Assembly: GCA_965223405.1 (NCBI GenBank)
Contig: CBDCWO010000006.1
Location: 3,844,001 to 3,908,000, forward strand
DNA from: CBDCWO01 sp965223405
GTDB taxonomy: Bacteria > Bacteroidota > Bacteroidia > Chitinophagales > Saprospiraceae
Direction of reading: 5' to 3'
Length of the DNA stretch: 64,000 nt
The notes beneath the pieces are model-generated. The model saw only the letters and a list, made by a program, of their open reading frames with translations, was not told the DNA's origin and did not search any database. Shown piece by piece: positions 17,619 to 25,653 of the stretch. The position numbers and the translations under genes were made by a program. Within the stretch, counting starts at the first letter, position 1. Every line of letters begins with the position of its first letter.

Positions 17619-17717
17619 ATGAATCTTCGTCTGGCACAATTATTGAAAAGAACAAAATGGGTGTCAAACAAGGTTTCAGAGGAATACTATCCCAAAGAAG
17701 TAGTTTTCTTATTTTGA
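17619..17717 (+). CDS. Possible 32-residue small protein or the body of a small RNA
   Basis: An ATG frame of 32 codons, basic at its start (MNLRLAQLLKRTKW) and ending VVFLF. It lies 14 bases after TAACTTGG (17598-17605), one base off the TAnnTTTG box, and is followed 15 bases later by a strong intrinsic terminator. Together they form a self-contained transcription unit of about 155 bases. I do not recognise the peptide; the unit could equally be a noncoding RNA in which the frame is accidental. The stretch 17528-17838 holds nothing else. Confidence 0.35.
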   Translation: MNLRLAQLLKRTKWVSNKVSEEYYPKEVVFLF

Positions 17718-17732
17718 GACCTTAGTCTAGAG

Positions 17733-17767
17733 AGCCTGAATTTGCTTGTCAAGTTCGGGCTTTTTTT
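17733..17767 (+). terminator. Intrinsic terminator of the small transcription unit
   Basis: AGCCTGAA (17733-17740) pairs with TTCGGGCT (17754-17761), 8 pairs including one T-G, followed by seven T. The tract works only on the plus strand, although the nearest annotated genes on both sides are on the minus strand, so a plus-strand transcript must exist here. Confidence 0.85.
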
Positions 17768-17838
17768 ATAGGAGCAATTGATGGCAAAAGATTTTCATTT
17801 GAACCTACTTAATGAAAGGGATAAAATTGCTCCCAAAA

Positions 17839-18606
17839 CTATTCTTCTTCCTGGACATGGAAATCTCGAAGCTTTTGCAAAAATGGGGATGCGAATACAA
17901 ATTCCTGGATGTATTGGTTTTTCGCAGTGAGTACTTGAGTATTATTTCCAACCCAAGCTAATTTCCCTTGGCGTAACAACGCTATAGTTTCTCCAATTTC
18001 CATCACAGAATTCATATCATGGGTATTGATAACCGTGGTAATATCATTTTCAATAGTAATATCGCGGATTAGTTCATCGATCAAAATGGATGTAGCCGGG
18101 TCCAATCCTGAATTGGGTTCATCACAAAATAGGTATTTTGGTTTGAGCACAATGGACCTGGCAATTCCAATTCTTTTCTGCATTCCACCACTGGTTTCAC
18201 TGGGATATTTGTTATTGGTGCCAACCAGATTGACCCGTTCAAGGCAATGATTAACCCGATTTAATTTTTCTTTTTTTGTCCAATTAGTAAACATATCCAA
18301 AGGAAATGATACATTTTGTTCTACGGTCATCGAATCAAATAATGCGGAACCTTGGAACAACATACCAACCTGAAGTCTAATTTTTTTGACTTGCTTTTTG
18401 TTAAGTTGGGAAAAGTTTACATCATCATACCATATCGTACCGCTGGTAGGTGTCAAAAGACCCACTAGCATTTTTAGAAACACAGTTTTGCCAGCCCCAC
18501 TTCTTCCTATCACCAAATTAGTCTTTCCTTTTTCAAAAGATAAACTTATGTCAGATATCACTTCCTGATCTCCAAATCTTTTAAATAACTTCTCCGCTCT
18601 GATCAT
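17839..18606 (-). CDS. ABC transporter ATP-binding protein, Mla/Mce lipid-transport type
   Basis: A 255-residue cytoplasmic ATPase of the MlaF-like class that powers phospholipid movement between inner and outer membranes. Walker A GRSGAGKT at 34-41, signature SGGMQKR, Walker B and D-loop YLFCDEPNSGLDP, and switch His in INTHDMNSV are all intact. The SGGM-Q-K-R form of the signature and the following RIGIARSI are typical of MlaF/Ttg2A. It starts 4 bases after the permease stop, so the two genes form an operon. The substrate-binding MCE-domain protein is not in the window. Confidence 0.92.
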   Translation of the reverse strand: MIRAEKLFKRFGDQEVISDISLSFEKGKTNLVIGRSGAGKTVFLKMLVGLLTPTSGTIWYDDVNFSQLNKKQVKKIRLQVGMLFQGSALFDSMTVEQNVSFPLDMFTNWTKKEKLNRVNHCLERVNLVGTNNKYPSETSGGMQKRIGIARSIVLKPKYLFCDEPNSGLDPATSILIDELIRDITIENDITTVINTHDMNSVMEIGETIALLRQGKLAWVGNNTQVLTAKNQYIQEFVFASPFLQKLRDFHVQEEE

Positions 18607-18610
18607 AATT

Positions 18611-19354
18611 TCAAGTTGTCAACACAATAGCTATAATGTAATCTGCCAGAATAATTAAAATATCGCTAAATACTACAGCTTGTGTACTGGCTCTTCCTAA
18701 CTCAATACTTCCACCTTTTACCGTATAACCCTGATAACAAGATACGCTCGTGAGTATTATTGCAAAAACTATGGATTTGACGATCATCATCTTAAAATTC
18801 AAAGGGAGGAAGAATGATCTTAGTCCTTGTATATATTCAGCATTAGACAACATCCCTGTCGGAACGCTAGTAAGAAATCCACCTAGAATGGCCACAAAAG
18901 CTGAAACTATTACCAACAACGGAATAACAGAAATAGCAGCAGTTAATTTAGGTAGAATTAAAAATCCTGGTGTATTAACACCCATTATTTCCATTGCATC
19001 TATATGTTCTTTCTGACGCATCCCACCTAATTCTGCAGCCATATTTGAGCCGACTTTACCAGCCAATACCAAACAGGTGAATGTAGGGGCTAATTCAATA
19101 ATGGCAATATCTCTGACGATATAGCCAATATAATATCGTGGTACGAGGGTTCCATCCAATTGAAAGGCAAATTGTACTGCTGTTACCGCTCCGATGAAAA
19201 TTGATATGATGGCAACAATCACTACCGACCCTACACCAATATCATGCATCTGTCGCACTGTTTCCTTCCAGTACATGCTCCACTTTTCTGGCCGGTGAAA
19301 TGTCCGCCCCATCAATAGGATAAACTGCCCAAAATGCTCAATTAGTTTTAACAT
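18611..19354 (-). CDS. ABC transporter permease, MlaE family
   Basis: A 247-residue inner-membrane permease of the MlaE/DUF140 family. It has an N-terminal amphipathic helix, then about five membrane helices. The family core is visible in VQFAFQL, LVLAGKVGSNMAAELGGMRQKEHIDAMEIMGVN (about 117-150) and the Pro-containing loop of FLILPKLTAAI. AAELG with the nearby Glu and Lys is the most conserved piece and contacts the MlaF ATPase. It is the first gene of a two-gene unit with that ATPase, for glycerophospholipid transport and outer-membrane lipid asymmetry. Confidence 0.92.
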   Translation of the reverse strand: MLKLIEHFGQFILLMGRTFHRPEKWSMYWKETVRQMHDIGVGSVVIVAIISIFIGAVTAVQFAFQLDGTLVPRYYIGYIVRDIAIIELAPTFTCLVLAGKVGSNMAAELGGMRQKEHIDAMEIMGVNTPGFLILPKLTAAISVIPLLVIVSAFVAILGGFLTSVPTGMLSNAEYIQGLRSFFLPLNFKMMIVKSIVFAIILTSVSCYQGYTVKGGSIELGRASTQAVVFSDILIILADYIIAIVLTT

Positions 19355-19376
19355 TTCCTGATTCTTAAAAGTCTGC

Positions 19377-19384
19377 TACCTTTG
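19377..19384 (+). promoter_or_regulatory. Promoter box (TACCTTTG) upstream of the SDR/NRDE pair
   Basis: A perfect TAnnTTTG -7 element between the divergent MlaE-like permease and the SDR gene. The leader to the ATG at 19471 would be about 80 bases. Confidence 0.5.
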
Positions 19385-19470
19385 CACCTTATTCAAAACT
19401 TTCGGAGCCAAAAATAGTTTAATTTTTACTACCGTAAGAATTTGTATTAGTTAATCATTTATCAAAGATC

Positions 19471-20172
19471 ATGCGAGCTATTATTACAGGTGCATCTAAA
19501 GGGATAGGGTGGTCAATCACTCAAAAGCTGGTGTCAAAAGGATATGACGTAGCTATATGTTCCCGAAGTTCTCAGGACTTGGCGAGTTGCAAAGCTGACC
19601 TGTTGAAATTAAATTCCTCCAGCGAAGTAATCACCAAAACTACCGATCTCAAACAGAAACAGGATGTCAAATCCTTTGCTCATAAGATCAAGCAAAGATG
19701 GGGTCATGTTGATGTTCTGATCAATAATGCCGGAACTTTTCTGCCGGGAAAAATAAGTGAAGAGGATGAAGGAACTTTAGAAACCCTTATTTCGACCAAT
19801 CTATACAGTGCGTATCATTTGACCCGAGAGATCTTACCGATCATGCTACCCCAAAAAAGTGGAAACATTATCAATATGTGTTCTATTGCGAGTATTATGG
19901 CGTATCCTAACGGGGGATCTTATTCAATTTCCAAATTTGCCTTATTAGGGTTTTCCAAAGTAATAAGAGAAGAACTCAAACCTACAGGTATTAAAGTTAC
20001 ATCTGTTCTGCCGGGCGCAACCTGGTCTGATAGTTGGAAAGGGAGTGACCTGCCTTATGATCGCCTAATTGAAACAAAGGAAATTGCAGAAGTTGTTTAT
20101 AATATATTAAGCCTAGGTTCGTCGGCGGTCGTAGAGGAAATTATTATTCGACCACAAAAAGGGGATATTTAA
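19471..20172 (+). CDS. Short-chain dehydrogenase/reductase (classical SDR)
   Basis: A 233-residue NAD(P)-dependent oxidoreductase. TGASKGIG at 6-13 binds the cofactor, NNAG is at 85-88, and the catalytic set is S138, Y151 and K155 (YSISK). An Arg-Ser-Ser after the second strand (CSRSS, 30-34) favours NADP(H). It resembles FabG-like and sepiapterin-reductase-like members, but the substrate is not defined by sequence. Its TAA stop shares one base with the next gene's ATG, so the two are translationally coupled. Confidence 0.9.
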   Translation: MRAIITGASKGIGWSITQKLVSKGYDVAICSRSSQDLASCKADLLKLNSSSEVITKTTDLKQKQDVKSFAHKIKQRWGHVDVLINNAGTFLPGKISEEDEGTLETLISTNLYSAYHLTREILPIMLPQKSGNIINMCSIASIMAYPNGGSYSISKFALLGFSKVIREELKPTGIKVTSVLPGATWSDSWKGSDLPYDRLIETKEIAEVVYNILSLGSSAVVEEIIIRPQKGDI

Positions 20173-20882
20173 TGTGTACTGTAACCTATATACCTACCTC
20201 CACTGAATCATTTATTTTGTCAGCTAACCGCGATGAATCTCCGGATCGATCACCTGATTCTCTTTCAATGGACCTGAGTAACGGCCAACGGATTATTTAT
20301 CCAAGAGATACAAAGGCTGGAGGGACCTGGATCGCGGGTAATGATCAGGGCAAAGCAATATGCCTACTTAATGGCGCATTTAAAAAACACCGACATCAAC
20401 CTCCATACCGCATAAGTCGTGGGATTATGGCTTTGGCTTTTTTCAATTATCCTTCTATAGATTATTTTGTTCATAGTTATGAGTTTAAAGGCATCGAGCC
20501 GTTTACTCTTATCTTATATGATGGCTCAGAGCTAGCTGAGCTCAGGTGGGATGTCAATGAAACCAAACATTTGAAAGTTTTGGACTCCTTAAAACCTCAG
20601 ATATGGTCTTCAGCCACTTTATATGATTCAAATGTCAGAGAATGGCGCGAACAGGTTTTTCAAAAATGGCTATCTAAAAGTCGTCATATTGACCTTGGTG
20701 CGATTCAAATATTACACCAGTTTAGTAGCAAAGGTGACCCTGAGAATGATTTTGTGATGAATCGCAATGGAAAGGTCATGACCGTTAGTATCACTAATTT
20801 GAGCTACTCTCCGCATCAAGTTAAATGCAATTACTTCGAATTGCAAAAAGGGGTTTCGGATCAAAAAACACTGTATTTGTAA
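20172..20882 (+). CDS. NRDE (TANGO2-like) family protein
   Basis: A 236-residue member of the NRDE/TANGO2 family, named for the Asn-Arg-Asp-Glu motif seen here at 19-22 (ANRDES). The N-terminal Cys2 immediately after Met (MCTVTY) is conserved and in Ntn-type folds would become the N-terminal nucleophile after Met removal. GGTWIAGN (about 56-63) is the second family motif. Eukaryotic homologues have been linked to heme or lipid handling; a bacterial role is unsettled. It overlaps the SDR by one base. Confidence 0.88.
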   Translation: MCTVTYIPTSTESFILSANRDESPDRSPDSLSMDLSNGQRIIYPRDTKAGGTWIAGNDQGKAICLLNGAFKKHRHQPPYRISRGIMALAFFNYPSIDYFVHSYEFKGIEPFTLILYDGSELAELRWDVNETKHLKVLDSLKPQIWSSATLYDSNVREWREQVFQKWLSKSRHIDLGAIQILHQFSSKGDPENDFVMNRNGKVMTVSITNLSYSPHQVKCNYFELQKGVSDQKTLYL

Positions 20883-20887
20883 GGCGC

Positions 20888-20910
20888 CACCCCTATTCTT
20901 AACAGGGGTG
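20888..20910 (+). terminator. Hairpin after the NRDE gene
   Basis: CACCCCT (20888-20894) pairs perfectly with AGGGGTG (20904-20910), beginning 5 bases after the stop codon. There is no T-run, so it could be an RNA-stabilising 3' hairpin rather than a true terminator. Confidence 0.5.
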
Positions 20911-20940
20911 TGGAAAACTAATTGGTAAAAATTTTAACAA

Positions 20941-20986
20941 ATACCCCATAATATTTAGTGGGTATTGGTAGAATGCATTACATTTG
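20941..20986 (+). promoter_or_regulatory. Promoter region of glutamine synthetase III with inverted repeat
   Basis: TACATTTG at 20979-20986 is a perfect -7 box. Just upstream, ATACCC (20941-20946) and GGGTAT (20960-20965) form an inverted repeat with 19-base centre spacing, positioned over the -20 to -45 region where a repressor or activator of nitrogen-regulated genes could bind. The protein that would bind is unknown. Confidence 0.5.
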
Positions 20987-21018
20987 AAGCTTCATTTTTT
21001 TTGATCAAAACTTAATCC

Positions 21019-23205
21019 ATGTCAACAATTCGTAGTCAAGCATTAAAGGAGACATTCTCACGCAGACCGATTATGGTAAATGAGAATGAAAGGAGGTCAA
21101 CCCTCTTCGGTGAAAATGTTTTCACCGAGAACACCATGAGACAGTATCTGACCAAAGCGGCCTATCAAAGTGTACTTTCAGCGATAGAAAGCGGTAAAAA
21201 GATTGATCGTGATATTGCCGATCAAATTGCTGCTGGTATGAAAGATTGGGCATTATCCAAGGGAGCCAGTCATTACACCCACTGGTTTCAACCTCTCACG
21301 GGAGCAACAGCTGAAAAACACGATGCGTTCTTCGAACCAACCGGAAATGGGACAGCCATTGAAAAATTTGGAGGTAGTCAGTTGGTACAACAAGAACCTG
21401 ATGCATCGAGTTTTCCTTCCGGAGGAATCAGAAATACTTTTGAAGCTAGAGGTTATACCGCTTGGGATCCAACTTCGCCAGCATTTATCTTGGGAACCAC
21501 ACTTTGCGTTCCAACCGTATTTGTATCTTATACAGGGGAAGCATTGGATAATAAAACTCCTTTACTAAGGGCATTGCAAGCCGTCGATCATGCAGCTACA
21601 GCGGTAGCCAAATATTTTGATAAAAATGTTACTAAAGTAATATCTACTTTAGGTTGGGAACAGGAATATTTTTTGGTAGATAGTGCTTTGGCAGCTTCAC
21701 GCCCGGATATTGTTTTAGCAAGACGAACCCTACTTGGACATGCACCTGCTAAAGGTCAACAACTTGATGACCACTATTTCGGTTCTATCCCGCTACGAGT
21801 AATGGCTTTTATGCAAGATTTTGAACTGGAATGTATGGCATTAGGGATACCAGTAAAAACTCGTCATAATGAAGTAGCTCCAAACCAGTTTGAAGTAGCC
21901 CCGATCTTCGAGGAGGCCAATTTAGCCGTAGATCATAATTCACTGGTAATGGATGTTATGGATAAAGTGGCTGCCAGGCACAATTTTAAAATTTTGTTTC
22001 ATGAAAAACCGTTTGCAGGAATCAATGGGTCTGGAAAGCACAACAACTGGTCATTAGCTACAAATACCGGAGTCAATCTTCTAAGTCCTGGTAAAACACC
22101 AATGAGCAATTTGCAGTTTCTAACCTTTTTTGTCAATACGATCAAAGCGGTTAGTGACTATGAAGAACTATTAAGAGCTTCTATAGCTAGTGCAGGTAAT
22201 GACCACCGACTTGGTGCAAACGAGGCTCCACCAGCGATTATCTCCGTATTTATTGGCGCTCAGTTATCGAAAGTTTTGGAAGAGTTGGAATCCGTATCTC
22301 CTGGGAAACTTTCTCCTAATGAAAAAACAGATCTAAAACTAAATGTAGTAGGAAAAATTCCGGAAATATTGCTAGATAACACCGATCGAAATCGAACATC
22401 GTCATTCGCATTTACCGGAAACAAGTTTGAATTTAGGGCGGTGGGATCATATGCAAATTGTGCGAGCCCAATGTCGGTACTTAATACCATCGTGGCGAAA
22501 ACTTTAAATACTTTTAAGCAAGATGTAGATGCTCTGATTGAGGGTAAGAAGATGAAAAAAGATGATGCCATCTTTAATGTTTTACGAGATTATATCAAGA
22601 AATCCAAGCACATTCTGTTTGAAGGTGATGGATATAGTGATGAGTGGGAAAAAGAAGCAAAAAGGCGTAAATTAAGTAACAACAAAAATACACCGGATGC
22701 TTTAAAAGCAAAAGTGTCAAAGAAAGCGATCGACTTGTTTGAAGAGTTGGGAGTTATGAATGAAACCGAAGTCAAAGCAAGATATGAGATAGAAATTGAA
22801 GAATATGCCAAGCGGATTCAAATAGAAGGTCGGGTGTTGGGTGACATTGCTCGTAATCATGTCATACCTACAGCGGTACGATATCAAAATACGTTGATCG
22901 AAAATGTACAGGGCTTAAAAGAAGTGTTTGGCAATGATTATATGGTGGTTGCCAGGGAGCAAATATCACTAGTGAAGGAAATTTCGCGTCATATTTCTGA
23001 GATCATGAGCAAAGTGGATGCAATGATTGAAGAGCGCAAAAAAGCAAATGTGATCGAGGATCCAGCCACAAAAGCAGATGAATACTGCAATAAGGTCAAA
23101 CCTTATTTCGACAAGATTCGATATCATTGCGATAAATTGGAAATGATGATCGATGATGAAATGTGGCCTTTGACAAAATATCGCGAGTTGCTATTTACCA
23201 GATAA
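21019..23205 (+). CDS. glnN: Glutamine synthetase type III
   Basis: A 728-residue type III glutamine synthetase (GlnN), the large form typical of Bacteroidota and cyanobacteria, which makes glutamine from glutamate, ammonia and ATP and assembles as two stacked hexameric rings. Length agrees with the family (about 725-730). Landmarks: GASHYTHWFQPLTG (about 81-95) and EKHDAFFEP near the N-terminus, GWEQEYFLVD (metal-binding glutamates), KTRHNEVAPNQFEVAP, GSGKHNNWS and NRTSSFAFTGNKFEFRAVGS. No adenylylation-type Tyr loop of GSI is expected. Followed by a strong terminator, it is a monocistronic unit with its own promoter and operator-like repeat. Confidence 0.98.
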   Translation: MSTIRSQALKETFSRRPIMVNENERRSTLFGENVFTENTMRQYLTKAAYQSVLSAIESGKKIDRDIADQIAAGMKDWALSKGASHYTHWFQPLTGATAEKHDAFFEPTGNGTAIEKFGGSQLVQQEPDASSFPSGGIRNTFEARGYTAWDPTSPAFILGTTLCVPTVFVSYTGEALDNKTPLLRALQAVDHAATAVAKYFDKNVTKVISTLGWEQEYFLVDSALAASRPDIVLARRTLLGHAPAKGQQLDDHYFGSIPLRVMAFMQDFELECMALGIPVKTRHNEVAPNQFEVAPIFEEANLAVDHNSLVMDVMDKVAARHNFKILFHEKPFAGINGSGKHNNWSLATNTGVNLLSPGKTPMSNLQFLTFFVNTIKAVSDYEELLRASIASAGNDHRLGANEAPPAIISVFIGAQLSKVLEELESVSPGKLSPNEKTDLKLNVVGKIPEILLDNTDRNRTSSFAFTGNKFEFRAVGSYANCASPMSVLNTIVAKTLNTFKQDVDALIEGKKMKKDDAIFNVLRDYIKKSKHILFEGDGYSDEWEKEAKRRKLSNNKNTPDALKAKVSKKAIDLFEELGVMNETEVKARYEIEIEEYAKRIQIEGRVLGDIARNHVIPTAVRYQNTLIENVQGLKEVFGNDYMVVAREQISLVKEISRHISEIMSKVDAMIEERKKANVIEDPATKADEYCNKVKPYFDKIRYHCDKLEMMIDDEMWPLTKYRELLFTR

Positions 23206-23241
23206 TTAGATTTAGCGTGATTCGCTAAATAATTTTGAATT

Positions 23242-23274
23242 AAAATGGAACGAATTATTCGTTCCATTTTTTTT
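23242..23274 (+). terminator. Intrinsic terminator of glnN
   Basis: A 14-base arm (23242-23255) pairs perfectly with 23257-23270 around a one-base centre; the core is ATGGAACGAAT/ATTCGTTCCAT. Eight T follow the core. The A-rich 5' flank would allow weaker bidirectional action on the convergent peptidase gene. Confidence 0.92.
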
Positions 23275-23360
23275 ACAATTACCTGGTTGTCAGATCCTAC
23301 GACAACTCTTGGTGGAGCACTAACATAAGATGAAGAACATATGAGGGTATCTTTTGGCAA

Positions 23361-24389
23361 TCAATCTTTATAAATCTTAACCTCCCTTTTTTCAGATGTA
23401 GCATAACCCCTATACATGCCTGGTGAATTAAAAGTCATGGATACATCACCCTCTTTACTTACAGCGATTAATCCTCCGCTTCCTCCGGCGTTTTTTAGTT
23501 TTTGTAGTATGACTTCATTGGCCGCACTTTGAAGACTTAGCCCCTGATATTGCATTAATGCACTTACATCATGTGCCACGGTCCAGCGGATAAAATACTC
23601 ACCATGTCCGGTACAGGATACAGCACAGGAGTTGTTATTGGCATAGGTTCCAGCACCTATTACCGGCACATCACCAAAGCGGTTGTACCTTTTATTGGTC
23701 ATACCACCAGTGCTGGTACCCGCGACCAAGTTTCCATATTTATCCAAAGCTACCGCACCTACTGTCCCATGCTTTTGATCGGGAGTCATTTCCATATCAC
23801 TTTTTTCGGCCTCTTTTGCTTTCTGCAAAGATTCCCATCTTCTTTCAGTGTAAAAATATTGAGGATCTACAATTTCCAATCCCTGTTCCAGGGCAAATTG
23901 TTCGGCTCCTTTTTGAGTTAGGAATACATGCTCTGATTTCTCCAGAACGGCTTTCGCAGCCAATATGGGATTCTTTATATTGGTCACTCCTCCTACCACT
24001 CCGGCATTTAAATCACGGCCATCCATGATACTGGCGTCCATTTCATTCTGTCCATCATTGGTAAATACAGCTCCTTTACCTGCATTAAAAAGCGGATTAT
24101 CCTCCATATAAGTAATCGCGGCAGTTACGGCATCTATGGCCATACCTCCTGAATTTAACACAGATTCTCCTCGATCTAGTGCTTCATGCATGGCAGCCAG
24201 ATACGATTGCTCTAATTCATCCGACATGTTTTCTTTCAAGATTACTCCGGCTCCTCCATGAATAACAATTGCATAATCTACCTTCACCTTATTATCAATT
24301 ATTTGAGTATTAACCTGGTCTGAATTGTCTCCTGAAAATTGACACATTATGAAGATACACATGAGGGATATGAATCCGAGTTTTTGCAT
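23361..24389 (-). CDS. Isoaspartyl peptidase / plant-type L-asparaginase, exported
   Basis: An Ntn-hydrolase that self-cleaves to expose a catalytic threonine and hydrolyses isoaspartyl dipeptides or asparagine. The cleavage site is HGTVGAVALD, with Thr209 in this numbering as nucleophile; IHGGAG near residue 43, NPLFNAGKGAVFT and GTSTGGMTNKRYNRFGDVP are the family blocks. I chose the ATG at 24389, giving 342 residues, because it starts a clean signal peptide with a lipobox-like FIMC; an in-frame ATG 33 bases upstream adds 11 residues that would spoil the signal. Likely periplasmic or lipid-anchored. Monocistronic and convergent with glnN. Confidence 0.92.
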   Translation of the reverse strand: MQKLGFISLMCIFIMCQFSGDNSDQVNTQIIDNKVKVDYAIVIHGGAGVILKENMSDELEQSYLAAMHEALDRGESVLNSGGMAIDAVTAAITYMEDNPLFNAGKGAVFTNDGQNEMDASIMDGRDLNAGVVGGVTNIKNPILAAKAVLEKSEHVFLTQKGAEQFALEQGLEIVDPQYFYTERRWESLQKAKEAEKSDMEMTPDQKHGTVGAVALDKYGNLVAGTSTGGMTNKRYNRFGDVPVIGAGTYANNNSCAVSCTGHGEYFIRWTVAHDVSALMQYQGLSLQSAANEVILQKLKNAGGSGGLIAVSKEGDVSMTFNSPGMYRGYATSEKREVKIYKD

Positions 24390-24422
24390 GTTTTTAATTT
24401 TAAAGATACCAATATTCCCCAT

Positions 24423-24849
24423 TTAAGCTTTTACTTATATTTCAATTACCAAGTTGGTTGAACATAAATAGTAACTGATTATTCACGGAGATTTTATAAC
24501 TGTTACGGTGGGGTAATGCATGAACTTCAGGTTATTTTGTATCAGCGGAATGGAATAGGATATTATCAATCATCAAAATGCTTAACCATTGTTATCTTTG
24601 CCAGGCAAACAGCGAAAAGTAAAAAATAGCAAGCCATTAAAAGGCGAAAATAAGAATGGTTTGAGAGTGTTCGGGAATCCAGGTCAAGACTCTTATAACT
24701 TTGTATTCGGAGTTATGGATAAAAGCACTGAAATTGGATATATAGGTTCTTGAAAACTGAGTACGGTATATCCGCTATATGGATCAAGAAACTATTTTTT
24801 TATCCTTTTTGATTACTTTTTGCTGATGGTATTTTAAATAATCGAGAAT
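24423..24849. other. Intergenic region with two promoter boxes and a possible coding relic
   Basis: TATCTTTG at 24593-24600 and TAACTTTG at 24696-24703 both match TAnnTTTG on the plus strand and could drive proC. A plus-strand frame open from about 24582 to a TGA at 24754-24756 lacks an ATG but includes GLRVFGNPGQDSYNFVFG, faintly like a T9SS type A sorting tail (pattern V-Y-P-N-P). It may be the relic of a lost cargo gene, or chance. Confidence 0.35.
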
Positions 24850-25653
24850 ATGAAAATTTTAATTGTAGGTGGTGGAAATATGGGATTAACGTATGCCAAA
24901 TCACTTCTGAAATCTCATTTTTGTAATCCTCAGGATTTGATGATATTGGAGAAATCTGAGCGCAAGCGGGAAGAATTGATTGATATGAGGATGGGAAAGG
25001 TATTTGTGGATGTCGATGCTTGCGTACCCTTTGCCGATTTGATCATATTAGCGGTAAAACCACAGGATACTCCTAAGCTATTTCCGGATCTAAAAAATCA
25101 CCTGCAAGAGGAGCAGGTAGTGCTCTCTATTATGGCCGGAATTCCAATTTCTCTTATCCAGACTGCACTGGGAGTGAACAAGATTATCCGTGCTATGCCC
25201 AATCTGCCGGCTCAAATCGGGATGGGCATGACCGTATTCACCTCGTCATCTGCTATTACCAGGGTTGAACTGGTAACCGTACAAAATTTAATCAACACGA
25301 CCGGTAAAAGCATCTATGTGGGTAAAGAGGATGCGATTAATGCGGCTACCGCCATATCCGGTTCGGGACCGGCATATGTATTTTATTTTATGCAATCCAT
25401 GATCGACGCTGCTGAAAAAATGGGATTTAGCCAGGCGGAATCCGAATTAATGGTGAGTCAGACATTTCGCGGGGCAATTGAGTTGTTTATTAATACGGAC
25501 TTTACCTGCCCCGAGTGGATTCAGAAAGTCTCTTCACGTGGTGGTACTACTGAAGCAGCCCTTGCACAATTCAACCTGGATGCATTATCTGCCAAAATAG
25601 AAAAAGGAACTTCAGCTGCTCTCGACCGGGCCGAAGCTCTTGGCAAATATTAA
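24850..25653 (+). CDS. proC: Pyrroline-5-carboxylate reductase
   Basis: A 267-residue enzyme for the last step of proline synthesis, reducing 1-pyrroline-5-carboxylate with NAD(P)H. GGGNMG (7-12) is the dinucleotide-binding motif, LAVKPQD marks the second strand region, RAMPNLPAQIGMGMT (about 115-130) the middle family block, and SGSGPAYVFYFMQSMIDAA with SRGGTTEAAL the dimeric C-terminal helices. All expected residues are present. Its 3' end overlaps the convergent acyltransferase by 42 bases. Confidence 0.97.
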   Translation: MKILIVGGGNMGLTYAKSLLKSHFCNPQDLMILEKSERKREELIDMRMGKVFVDVDACVPFADLIILAVKPQDTPKLFPDLKNHLQEEQVVLSIMAGIPISLIQTALGVNKIIRAMPNLPAQIGMGMTVFTSSSAITRVELVTVQNLINTTGKSIYVGKEDAINAATAISGSGPAYVFYFMQSMIDAAEKMGFSQAESELMVSQTFRGAIELFINTDFTCPEWIQKVSSRGGTTEAALAQFNLDALSAKIEKGTSAALDRAEALGKY

